Assembly: GCF_003515065.1 (NCBI RefSeq)
Contig: NZ_QXGH01000012.1
Location: 1 to 64,000, forward strand
Length of the DNA: 64,000 bases
Direction: 5' to 3'
Source: Nocardioides immobilis
Lineage (GTDB): Bacteria > Actinomycetota > Actinomycetes > Propionibacteriales > Nocardioidaceae
How positions within the stretch are numbered: the first letter of the stretch is position 1; every line of letters starts with the position of its first letter. The translations under genes were made by a program, and so were the position numbers. This document shows, in pieces, positions 1 through 7,820 of this stretch. Under the pieces are notes generated by a model, which was given only the letters and a program-made list of their open reading frames with translations, had not been told where the DNA came from and ran no database searches.

Positions 1-563
1 CCCGGCGCCCGTTCCGGTGGCAGCAGGTCCGGATCGCGCCGGTGGGCAGCTTCATCATCGTCACCGAGCCGCTGGGCAAGGAGGTCTGTGATGAGCTGAT
101 GCCGACCCGGCGGATGGCCTCGGACTCGAAGAACCTCCTCTACTACTTCCGGATCACCCCCGACCACCGGCTGCTGTTCGGGGGCCGGGCCCGGTTCGCG
201 ATGTCGAGCCCGACCTCGGACGAGAAGAGCGGGCGGATCCTGCGCGAGGCGATGACCAGCGTGTTCCCCCAGCTCGCCGCGACCAAGGTCGACTACTGCT
301 GGGGTGGTCTGGTCGACATGAGCATGGACCGGATGGTCCACGCCGGGGAGAAGGACGGCCTGTTCTACTCCATGGGCTACTCCGGACACGGGGTCCAGAT
401 GGCCACCCACATGGGCAAGCAGATGGCCGAGTACCTCAACGGCACCCCCCAGGCCAACCCCTGGCGCGACCTGACCTTCAAGCGCATCCCCGGCCACTTC
501 GGACCCCCCTGGTTCCTCCCCTTCGCCGGGGCCTACTACAAGTTCCAGGACCTCATCAAGTAG
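1..563 (+). CDS. FAD-dependent oxidoreductase, C-terminal part (cut by window start)
   Basis: The open frame runs from base 3 to the stop at 561-563, so the N-terminal FAD-binding Rossmann part lies outside the window. The visible 186 residues resemble the C-terminal half of DAO-type (glycine oxidase or gamma-glutamylputrescine oxidase-like) flavoproteins: a beta-rich substrate domain (HRLLFGGRARF), a WGGLVDMSMDR segment, and the late motif GLFYSMGYSGHGVQMATHMGK, which in this family lies close to the flavin. It probably oxidises a small amine or amino acid. A peptide-type ABC transporter operon follows 58 bases downstream on the same strand, so the substrate may come from imported peptides or amines; that link is inference. 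Confidence 0.75.
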   Translation, partial: RRPFRWQQVRIAPVGSFIIVTEPLGKEVCDELMPTRRMASDSKNLLYYFRITPDHRLLFGGRARFAMSSPTSDEKSGRILREAMTSVFPQLAATKVDYCWGGLVDMSMDRMVHAGEKDGLFYSMGYSGHGVQMATHMGKQMAEYLNGTPQANPWRDLTFKRIPGHFGPPWFLPFAGAYYKFQDLIK

Positions 564-621
564 CGCGCGCTGCGGGATAGACGATGATGACCACACACGA
601 CCGAAGCACCGGGAGCCCGGG

Positions 622-1563
622 ATGCTGATCTTCTTGATTCGACGGACGCTCGTCCTGGTGATCACCCTGCTGATCGTCTCGGTGCTCGCGTTCCTCATCC
701 CGTACGCCGGCGAGGGCGACCCGGCGCGGAAGATCCTCCGCGCGCGGGTCAACGACCCCGCGCTCGACCAGTCCCAGGTCGACGCTCTCACCAAGGAGCT
801 CGGCCTCGACCGGCCGATCTACGAGCAGTACTTCGAGTGGCTCGGGAACACGATGACCGGAGACTTCGGGTTCTCCTACACCAGCCGGGTGCCGGTCTCC
901 GAGATGGTCGCGCCGGCCCTGTCGGTCTCGATCAGCCTCGCGCTGGCAGCGCTGCTGCTGGCACTGGTGTTCGCACTGCCGCTCGGGATCGTCGCCGCCA
1001 CCAGACGGGGCGGGAAGATCGACAACGTCATCACGTTCCTCTCCCAGAGCGCGGTCTCCGCGCCGGAGTACTGGGTAGGCCCGGTGCTGGTGCTCATCTT
1101 CGCGAAGCACTTGGGCTGGCTGCCGTCCGGCGGGTGGTCGGGCCTCGCCTACATCGTGATGCCGGCGTTGGCGCTGTCGCTGCGGCCGATGGGCTACTTC
1201 ACCCAGGTGACCCGCGCCGCGATGACAGAGGTGCTGGCGGCGCCGTACATCACCGCCGCGAGGAGTCGGGGACTCAGCTTCCCCAAGACCCTCGCCCGCC
1301 ACGGCATGCGCAACAGCATGCTGCCAGTCATGACCTTGTTCTCGTTCTGGTTCGCCGGTCTCCTCGGCGGATCGGTGGTCATCGAGGTGATCTTCAACAT
1401 CCCGGGGATGGGCCGGCTGCTCTACACCTCGGTCCTCAACAACGACGTGCCGGTCATCCAAGGCGGGATGATGTGGATCCTCACCCTCGCTGTCGTGATC
1501 AACACCATCACCGACCTGCTGTACGGCGTCCTCAACCCAGCGATCAGGGTGACCCATGGCTAA
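622..1563 (+). CDS. ABC transporter permease, DppB/OppB type
   Basis: Inner-membrane permease of a dipeptide/oligopeptide/nickel-type importer, 313 residues, a normal length. It begins with the family's N-terminal helix (MLIFLIRRTLVLVITLLIVS), followed by the periplasmic loop before helix 2 and further membrane spans. The EAA-like cytoplasmic loop (AARSRGLSFPKTLARHGMRN) is the contact site for the ATPase. The C-terminal GGSVVIEVIFNIPGMGRL segment is typical of DppB. It overlaps the next permease by 8 bases, so the two are translationally coupled. No substrate-binding protein gene is visible, so the substrate cannot be named from this window. Confidence 0.93.
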   Translation: MLIFLIRRTLVLVITLLIVSVLAFLIPYAGEGDPARKILRARVNDPALDQSQVDALTKELGLDRPIYEQYFEWLGNTMTGDFGFSYTSRVPVSEMVAPALSVSISLALAALLLALVFALPLGIVAATRRGGKIDNVITFLSQSAVSAPEYWVGPVLVLIFAKHLGWLPSGGWSGLAYIVMPALALSLRPMGYFTQVTRAAMTEVLAAPYITAARSRGLSFPKTLARHGMRNSMLPVMTLFSFWFAGLLGGSVVIEVIFNIPGMGRLLYTSVLNNDVPVIQGGMMWILTLAVVINTITDLLYGVLNPAIRVTHG

Positions 1564-2551
1564 CTCGACGCTCACCACGCCCCCGACCCGCAAGCGCGAG
1601 CCGTGGCACCTGTCCGCGCCGCCCTCGCACCGGCCGAACATCTTCCTGGCCACCGTGCGCAACCTCCTGCACCGGCACTGGACGTTCGAGGTCGGAGCAG
1701 CACTGCTCCTCTTCGTCCTCCTGGTCCTCGTCCTGACGCCCTGGATCGCGCCGCACGACCCGGCGAACCAGGATCTCGCCAACCGGCTCGCCGGCCCGTC
1801 CGCCGATCACTGGCTCGGGACGGACCATCTCGGTCGCGACGTGCTGTCCCGGCTGATGTGGGGCGGCCGGTTCTCGGTCACCATCGCCGGGATCACGCTG
1901 GTCATCTGTGTCGTGTCGGGCACCATCCTCGGCGCGCTCGCCGGGCGTCGCGGCGGCTGGATCGACGAGGTCGTGATGCGGACCGTCGACGTGCTCGTCT
2001 GCTTCCCCGACGTCGTCATCGCGCTGTTCCTCATCGCCCTCTTCGGTACCGGCTACGGCACCTTGATCGCCGCGCTCAGCATCGCCGGCTGGACGCCGTT
2101 CGCCCGGCTCATGCGCGGTCTGGCGCTGGAGATCAACGCCAAGGAGTACATCGAGGCCGCCGAGATCCTCGGCTCACCGAAGTGGTTCATCCTGTTCCGG
2201 CACGTCATCCCCAACGCCCTGCCCCCGGTCGCGGCGATGAGCTTCCTGCGGTTCGGCCACAAGCTGATCACCGTCGGCGCTCTGTCGTACCTGAGTCTCG
2301 GTGTCCAACCGCCGGACTCCGACTGGGGAGCGATGCTGCTCGACGCACAGCCCTACATGGAACGTGCGCCCTGGGTTGGCATCCTTCCCGGCGCGGCGAT
2401 CTTCATCACGGCGCTCAGTGTCACCATGATCGGACAAGGTCTCGACGTACAGAAGAAGCGCCGCACGACCGCACGAACAACAGGGCCGTCAGGAGCGCCG
2501 GCCGAGGAGCCGGCGTCCCGCACCGCAATCGAAGAGGGAGAAGCTCTATGA
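1556..2551 (+). CDS. ABC transporter permease, DppC/OppC type
   Basis: Second permease subunit, 331 residues, paired with the DppB-type gene that it overlaps. It has a cytoplasmic N-terminus, a first helix near residues 45-62, the typical LGTDHLGRDVLSRLMWGGR motif after it, and the EAA loop (EAAEILGSPKWFILFRHVIPN) that docks on the ATPase. LGVQPPDSDWGAML near the C-terminus is a family hallmark. The C-terminal tail of about 30 charged residues after the last helix is slightly long. Its stop overlaps the start of the GntR gene (ATGA), so the regulator is translated from the same mRNA. Confidence 0.93.
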   Translation: MANSTLTTPPTRKREPWHLSAPPSHRPNIFLATVRNLLHRHWTFEVGAALLLFVLLVLVLTPWIAPHDPANQDLANRLAGPSADHWLGTDHLGRDVLSRLMWGGRFSVTIAGITLVICVVSGTILGALAGRRGGWIDEVVMRTVDVLVCFPDVVIALFLIALFGTGYGTLIAALSIAGWTPFARLMRGLALEINAKEYIEAAEILGSPKWFILFRHVIPNALPPVAAMSFLRFGHKLITVGALSYLSLGVQPPDSDWGAMLLDAQPYMERAPWVGILPGAAIFITALSVTMIGQGLDVQKKRRTTARTTGPSGAPAEEPASRTAIEEGEAL

Positions 2552-3234
2552 GCTCAGAAACAGTTCCTACGCAACTTCCGCGGGCGACCTACGCCTCGAT
2601 GGTGACCGAGCGCCTTCGGGACAGCATCGTCAACGGTTCACTCGCGCCGGGTTCGCAGCTGAGCGAGGCTGAGCTGGCGACGCGGTTCGGCGTGAGTCGG
2701 GGACCTGTCCGAGAAGCGCTCCAGAGGTTGATCCAGGAGGGCCTGGTGCGGGCCGAGCCGCACCGCGGCGTCTTCGTGCCGGTGCTGACCGAGGACGACG
2801 TCCGGGACATCTACCTGGCACGCGCGGCGCTCGAGTCTGCCGCGGTCCAGCACATCATCACCAGCTCCAGGTCCGAAGCGGCTGCGGACGACCTCGACGC
2901 CATGGTGAAGCTGATGGCGGAGGCAGAGGCAGCCGATGACTGGGAGGCCGTGGGGCGCCACGACCTCGACTTCCACTCGGCGCTGGTGGCCGCGACCGGC
3001 AGCGAGCGCCTGCAGCGGATGTTCAGCACGGTGATCTCCGAGACGCGCCTCTGCCTCGGCGTGCTGACGTCTGCCGACGCGCGGAGCGACCTCGTCGACG
3101 AGCACCGTCAGATCGCGGCCATGATCCGGAAGCGCCAGACCGACAAGGCGCTCGCCGTGCTCAAGCAGCACTTCGACGACGCTGTCGTCACGATCAAGAG
3201 CCGCGAGCCGGATCCCGAGGAGGACGCGGGATGA
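2548..3234 (+). CDS. GntR-family transcriptional regulator (FadR/FCD type)
   Basis: A 228-residue regulator. The N-terminal winged helix-turn-helix covers about residues 10-75 (SEAELATRFGVSRGPVREALQRL is close to the GntR consensus). The C-terminal all-helical FCD ligand domain has the usual metal/ligand histidine region (RHDLDFHSALVAATGS, and DEHRQI near the end). The start at 2548 is chosen from the ATGA overlap with the permease; the same frame stays open far upstream, but that is a shadow of the permease. It sits between the permease and ATPase genes of one operon, overlapping both, so it probably senses the transported compound or a product and controls this operon. The ligand is unknown. 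Confidence 0.9.
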   Translation: MSSETVPTQLPRATYASMVTERLRDSIVNGSLAPGSQLSEAELATRFGVSRGPVREALQRLIQEGLVRAEPHRGVFVPVLTEDDVRDIYLARAALESAAVQHIITSSRSEAAADDLDAMVKLMAEAEAADDWEAVGRHDLDFHSALVAATGSERLQRMFSTVISETRLCLGVLTSADARSDLVDEHRQIAAMIRKRQTDKALAVLKQHFDDAVVTIKSREPDPEEDAG

Positions 3235-4274
3235 GCGCGGCGCCGATGCCGATCGATCGCGGAATGCCCGCCTCTTCATTCGGCGAGCCGTTGCTCGAGA
3301 TCAAAGGCCTGCGCGTCGACTTCCCCGAGGTGGGCGACGGGCCGGCGATCGACGGCATGGACCTGACCGTGCGCCGCGGGGAGATCGTGGCCCTGGTGGG
3401 GGAGTCCGGATCCGGCAAGAGCCTGACCGCGCTCACGATGATGGGCCTGCTGCCGCCAGGAGCGCAGGTCACGGACGGGACGGCATTGCTGGACGGCGAG
3501 GACGTCCTGAGCATGTCCCCGAAGCGGCTCAACAAGGTGCGAGGCAGCAAGGTCGCGATGCTGTTCCAGCAGCCGAAGGTGATGCTGGACCCGACCGCAC
3601 GCGTGGGCGGCCAGGTGGCGGAGGCGCTGCGGCGTCATCGCGGTGTGGGCCGGCGCGAGGCCAAGGCGCGCGTGGTACAGATGTTGAGGGACGTCGGCAT
3701 CCCCGAGCCCTCCCGTCGGGCCTCGGCCTTCTCCTACCAGCTCTCCGGCGGGATGGCTCAGCGCGTGATGATCGCAGCTGCGCTGTCCGCGGACCCGGAG
3801 CTGGTGATCGCCGACGAGCCCACGACGGCCCTCGACGTGACCGTCCAGGCCCAGATCCTGGACCTGCTGCGTCGCAAGCGCGACGAGCTGGGCCTGTCCA
3901 TCCTCCTGATCACCCACGACCTCGGCATCGTGTCGACGATGGCCGACCGGGTCGCCGTGATGTACGCCGGCCGGATCGTGGAGGACGGCACCACGGCAGA
4001 CATCTTCAGCTCGCCCCAGCATCCCTACACGGAGGCGCTGATCAAGGCATCGCTGCTGGAGGCCGACCGAGGCAAGCTGTTCTCCATCCCCGGCAGCATT
4101 GCCCATGCGCGGGCCATGGAGCGCGGCTGCCGGTTCCTGCCCCGGTGTCCCAAGGCGGCCGAGCTCGGCATCAGCGACATGTGCAGCGGCGCCGAGCCCA
4201 CCCTGCACACGTGCGGCGAGCACGAGCACCACAGCCGCTGCCACGCGGCGCCCGAGCACGCGGAGGCGTCATGA
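3231..4274 (+). CDS. ABC transporter ATP-binding protein, DppD/OppD type
   Basis: Cytoplasmic ATPase of the importer, 347 residues. Walker A is GESGSGKS, the Q-loop lies in MLFQQPKVMLDPTARVGGQ, the ABC signature is QLSGGMAQRV, Walker B is LVIADEPTTALDVT, and the H-loop is LLITHDLGIV. After about residue 270 comes the oligopeptide-type C-terminal extension with a cysteine cluster (GCRFLPRCPKAAELGISDMC). In OppD proteins this extension binds an iron-sulfur cluster; here the cysteines are seen and the cluster is inferred. The start overlaps the GntR stop and the stop overlaps the second ATPase start, both as ATGA. Confidence 0.93.
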   Translation: MSAAPMPIDRGMPASSFGEPLLEIKGLRVDFPEVGDGPAIDGMDLTVRRGEIVALVGESGSGKSLTALTMMGLLPPGAQVTDGTALLDGEDVLSMSPKRLNKVRGSKVAMLFQQPKVMLDPTARVGGQVAEALRRHRGVGRREAKARVVQMLRDVGIPEPSRRASAFSYQLSGGMAQRVMIAAALSADPELVIADEPTTALDVTVQAQILDLLRRKRDELGLSILLITHDLGIVSTMADRVAVMYAGRIVEDGTTADIFSSPQHPYTEALIKASLLEADRGKLFSIPGSIAHARAMERGCRFLPRCPKAAELGISDMCSGAEPTLHTCGEHEHHSRCHAAPEHAEAS

Positions 4275-5287
4275 TCACCCCACTTCCCAGCACCGTCGTC
4301 CAGCCCGAACCCGCACCGGCCCCCGTCCCGTCGCAGCCGCTGTTGACCCTGGACGGGGTGGTGAAGCACTACCCGGCCGGCCGGGGGAAACAGGTCCACT
4401 CCGTTGACGGGGTGTCGCTGGAGGTTGGAAAGGGCGAGGTGCTGGGCCTCGTCGGTGAGTCCGGCTGCGGGAAGTCGACGCTGGCCAGGACCATCCTGCG
4501 TGCGGTCTCGGCCACCGCCGGGCAGATCACCTTCGACGGCGAGGACATCACCCGGGTCAAGGGCGCCCGGCTCAAGGCGCTGCGTCGTTCGATGCAGTTC
4601 GTCTTCCAGGACCCCTACGGTGCGTTCGACCCCAAGATGCGACTCGGCACCAGCCTGGACGCCCCGCTGCGCCACCACGGGATGAAGGACAAGGCGGAGC
4701 GCCGCGGGCGGATCGCCGAGATGCTCGACCGGGTCGGGCTCGAGGAGGAGATCCTGGACCGGTTCCCCCGTGAGTGCTCCGGCGGCCAGCTGCAGCGGAT
4801 GGTGATCGCCCGGGCACTCCTGCTCAAGCCGAAGTTCCTGATCTGCGACGAGCCGACCTCTGCGCTCGACGCGTCGATCCGGGCGCAGATCCTCAACCTC
4901 CTGGTCGAGCTGAAGGACCAGCTGGACCTGACCCTGGTGCTGATCTCCCACGACCTGCGGGTGGTGCGCTACCTGTGCGACCGGGTCGCGGTCATGTACC
5001 TCGGTCAGATCGTGGAGGTGGCGATGCGTGACGATCTGTTCAGCAACCCCCGCCACCCCTACACCCGGGTGCTGCTGGCTGCCTCGCTGGCCGAGGAGGA
5101 GAAGACGGGCGAGCACGAGCTGGTGTCCCAGCTCAGGGGTGAACCTCCCAGCCCGATCGACCCTCCGGCGGGATGCCGGTTCCACCCCCGCTGCCCGCTG
5201 GCCCAAGAGGTCTGTCACACGGTCGTTCCCGAAGCCGCCCGTCCGGGCGAGGGACACCTCGTCACGTGCCACTTCTGGGACCAGTGA
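4271..5287 (+). CDS. ABC transporter ATP-binding protein, DppF/OppF type
   Basis: Second ATPase of the heterodimeric motor, 338 residues. Walker A is GESGCGKS, the Q-loop lies in FVFQDPYGAFDPKM, the signature is ECSGGQLQRM, Walker B is FLICDEPTSALDAS, and the H-loop is VLISHDLRVV. The cysteine-bearing C-terminal extension (GCRFHPRCPLAQEVC) is present as in its partner. The start is placed at the ATG overlapping the DppD-type stop; the frame is open further upstream inside that gene but with no homology. It closes the permease-permease-regulator-ATPase-ATPase operon. The operon lacks a binding protein in this window; one may lie upstream or elsewhere. Confidence 0.93.
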   Translation: MITPLPSTVVQPEPAPAPVPSQPLLTLDGVVKHYPAGRGKQVHSVDGVSLEVGKGEVLGLVGESGCGKSTLARTILRAVSATAGQITFDGEDITRVKGARLKALRRSMQFVFQDPYGAFDPKMRLGTSLDAPLRHHGMKDKAERRGRIAEMLDRVGLEEEILDRFPRECSGGQLQRMVIARALLLKPKFLICDEPTSALDASIRAQILNLLVELKDQLDLTLVLISHDLRVVRYLCDRVAVMYLGQIVEVAMRDDLFSNPRHPYTRVLLAASLAEEEKTGEHELVSQLRGEPPSPIDPPAGCRFHPRCPLAQEVCHTVVPEAARPGEGHLVTCHFWDQ

Positions 5288-5332
5288 CGCGACCATTCAC
5301 CGACCAGCGCGACACCGAGAGGCGAACCAACG

Positions 5333-6304
5333 ATGGGGCGCGGACACGACCACCACGACCACCAGGACCATGGCGAAGGTGACCACGGCCACGGCCACGG
5401 CCATGGCCTGAGCGCGCTGGATGCGGTCAACGCCGGTGCCCGCTACCGGCGCCCGCTGCTGATCGCCTTCCTGCTCACCGTCTCCTTCGTGGGCGTCGAG
5501 TTCACCGTCGGCATCCTCTCCGGCTCCTTGGCCCTGCTCTCCGACGCGGGCCACATGCTGTCCGACGCGGGCGGACTCGGCATGTCGCTGGCCGCGATCA
5601 CCCTGGCCAGCGGCGGCACCGCGGCCGCGCACCGCACCTTCGGCTGGTACCGCCTGGAGATCCTCGCCGCCCTGGCCAACACCGTGCTGCTGTTCGCCGT
5701 CGCCGGCTACGTCGTGTACGAAGCCATCCAGCGGTTGGACGGGGACCACGAGGTCGCCTCCACCCCGATGATCGTGGTCGCGATCCTCGGCCTGGTGGTC
5801 AACCTGATCGCCTTCCGTCTCCTTGCCGCCGGTGCTCAGGAGAGCCTCAACCTGCGCGGTGCCTACCTGGAGGTGATCGCCGACGCTGTCGGCTCGGTCG
5901 GGGTGCTCATCGGCGCGGCGATCATCGCCTTCACCTCGTGGTACTGGATCGACTCCCTGATCGCCATCGGCATCGGGATCTTCATCCTGCCCCGCGCCTA
6001 CAAGCTCGGACGTGACGCGCTTCGGATCCTCGTCGAGTCCGCCCCTGCCCACATCGACGTCGACCATGTGGCGACCGACCTCCAGGCGATCCCGGAGGTC
6101 GAAGAGGCCCACGACCTCCACGTCTGGACCATCACCTCTGGCATGGACGCCGTGAGCGTCCACCTCCAGGTCCGCCCCGACGCCGACATGCACGCGGTGC
6201 TCGACCAGGCACGCGAAGTGCTGCGCGACCGCCACCAGATCAGCCACGCCACCGTCCAGGTCGAGCCCACCAACCACACCGGTTGCAACCTCGTCCAGTG
6301 GTGA
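5333..6304 (+). CDS. Cation diffusion facilitator metal exporter (CzcD-like)
   Basis: Membrane protein of 323 residues that exports divalent metal ions (Zn, Co or Ni by family) in exchange for protons. The N-terminus is strikingly His-rich (about 11 His in the first 25 residues), a likely metal-collecting tail. Six helices follow. The metal-site motifs are HMLSD in helix 2 (SDAGHMLSDAGG) and AYLEVIAD in helix 5, the CzcD-type pattern with Glu before the conserved Asp. The C-terminal 90 residues form the cytoplasmic metal-binding dimer domain (AHDLHVWTITSGMDAVSVH). It opens the metal-resistance region of the window. Confidence 0.93.
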   Translation: MGRGHDHHDHQDHGEGDHGHGHGHGLSALDAVNAGARYRRPLLIAFLLTVSFVGVEFTVGILSGSLALLSDAGHMLSDAGGLGMSLAAITLASGGTAAAHRTFGWYRLEILAALANTVLLFAVAGYVVYEAIQRLDGDHEVASTPMIVVAILGLVVNLIAFRLLAAGAQESLNLRGAYLEVIADAVGSVGVLIGAAIIAFTSWYWIDSLIAIGIGIFILPRAYKLGRDALRILVESAPAHIDVDHVATDLQAIPEVEEAHDLHVWTITSGMDAVSVHLQVRPDADMHAVLDQAREVLRDRHQISHATVQVEPTNHTGCNLVQW

Positions 6305-6376
6305 CGGGGTTCACCGGATAGCCCGTCGCCGATCGACCGGCGACCGTCTCGACAACGACAGAACAGGAGCTTCGGC

Positions 6377-7810
6377 ATGCCGTCGCGCGCCCGCACCGAG
6401 CAGGACTTCCTCGGCGAATGGGAAGTACCCGCTGGGGCCTACTGGGGAGTGCACACCGCACGTGCCCTGGAGAACTTCCCGATCAGTGGCACACCCGTGT
6501 CCACCCATCGTGAGCTGGTCGCCGCCCTGGGAGCGGTGAAGCAGGCCGCGGTGCGGGCGAACCAGGAGCTGGGGCTGATCGACCACCGTCGTGCCGAGGC
6601 GATCGACCAAGCCTGCCAGGACGTCCGCGACGGCCTGCTGGACGACCAGTTCGTCGTCGACGTCGTCCAGGGCGGAGCCGGGACCTCGACCAACATGAAC
6701 GCCAACGAGGTCGTGGCGAACCGGGCGCTCGAGCTGCTCGAGCTCCCCGCCGGCGCGTACGACGAGATCCACCCGCTCGACCAGGTCAACCGCAGCCAGA
6801 GCACGAACGACGTCTATCCGACGGCGGTGAGGCTGAGCCTCCTGTCGGCGCTCGACGGTCTCTCCACGGCAGTACGCCGGCTCAGCCAGAGCTGTCACCA
6901 GAAGGCCGGTGAGTTCTGGACGGTCCCGAAGGTCGGCCGCACCCAGCTGCAGGACGCCGTACCGATGACGGTCGGGCAGGAGTTCGCAGCGTGGGGCGCG
7001 ACCCTCGCCGAGGAGGAGGCCCGCATCCAGGACTCCCGACTCCTGCTGTGCGAGATCAACCTCGGCGCCACGGCGATCGGCACGGGCATCACCGCGGACC
7101 CGGCGTACCGCGAGGCGGTGTGCCGGCACCTCCGGCAGATCACCGGTCTGCCGCTGGTGACGGCGACGAACCTGATCGAGGCGACGTCGGACACCGGCGT
7201 CTTCGTCCAGCTGTCCGGCGTCCTCAAGCGGACGGCCGTCAAGGTCTCCAAGATCTGCAACGACCTGCGGCTGTTGTCGTCCGGGCCGCAGGCCGGCTTC
7301 GGCGAGCTCCGGCTCCCGGCCCGACAGGCGGGGTCCAGCATCATGCCCGGCAAGGTCAACCCGGTGATCCCGGAGATGGTCAACCAGGTCGCCTTCGCCG
7401 TCGTCGGCAACGACGTGACCGTGACCATGGCGGCCGAGGCGGGACAGCTCCAGCTCAACGCGTTCGAGCCGGTCATCGCCCACGTGCTGCTCCAGAACAT
7501 CGGCTGGATGACCCGGGCCTTCGAGCGGCTGGAGACCCTGTGCCTCGACGGGATCGCCGTCAACGACGACGGCCTGCGCACCATGAGCGCGAGAAGCGTC
7601 GGCGTGATCACCGCCCTCACCCCCTACATCGGCTACGCGGCGGCCGCGGAGATCGCGAAGACCGCGCTCGCCGGAACGGGCGAGATCCGGCAGCTGGTGC
7701 TCGCGACCGGTGCGGTGACCGAGGAGGCCCTCGACGTCCTGCTGAGCCCCGAGCGGTTGGCCGGCATCACCAGCTCCGGCACCGGCCCGCAGGACGTCGC
7801 GGCTCCGTGA
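6377..7810 (+). CDS. aspA: Aspartate ammonia-lyase (aspartase)
   Basis: Fumarase/aspartase superfamily enzyme, 477 residues, that deaminates L-aspartate to fumarate and ammonia. The N-terminus (EQDFLGEWEVPAGAYWGVHTARALENFPISG) is nearly diagnostic for aspartase over fumarase. The family signature GSSIMPGKVNP, which contains the catalytic serine loop, is intact near residue 318, as are the NANEV and HPLDQVNRSQSTND active-site segments. It starts 72 bases after the CDF gene and ends 10 bases before the convergent ctpJ. A link to metal resistance is not obvious. Confidence 0.9.
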   Translation: MPSRARTEQDFLGEWEVPAGAYWGVHTARALENFPISGTPVSTHRELVAALGAVKQAAVRANQELGLIDHRRAEAIDQACQDVRDGLLDDQFVVDVVQGGAGTSTNMNANEVVANRALELLELPAGAYDEIHPLDQVNRSQSTNDVYPTAVRLSLLSALDGLSTAVRRLSQSCHQKAGEFWTVPKVGRTQLQDAVPMTVGQEFAAWGATLAEEEARIQDSRLLLCEINLGATAIGTGITADPAYREAVCRHLRQITGLPLVTATNLIEATSDTGVFVQLSGVLKRTAVKVSKICNDLRLLSSGPQAGFGELRLPARQAGSSIMPGKVNPVIPEMVNQVAFAVVGNDVTVTMAAEAGQLQLNAFEPVIAHVLLQNIGWMTRAFERLETLCLDGIAVNDDGLRTMSARSVGVITALTPYIGYAAAAEIAKTALAGTGEIRQLVLATGAVTEEALDVLLSPERLAGITSSGTGPQDVAAP

Positions 7811-7820
7811 GGCCCTGGCG

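Noticed and set aside
556..1782. Long minus-strand frame (408 codons) opposite the permease genes
   Set aside because: It is antisense to two clear permeases and made of Arg/Asp/His-rich low-complexity sequence, the usual shadow of high-GC coding DNA.
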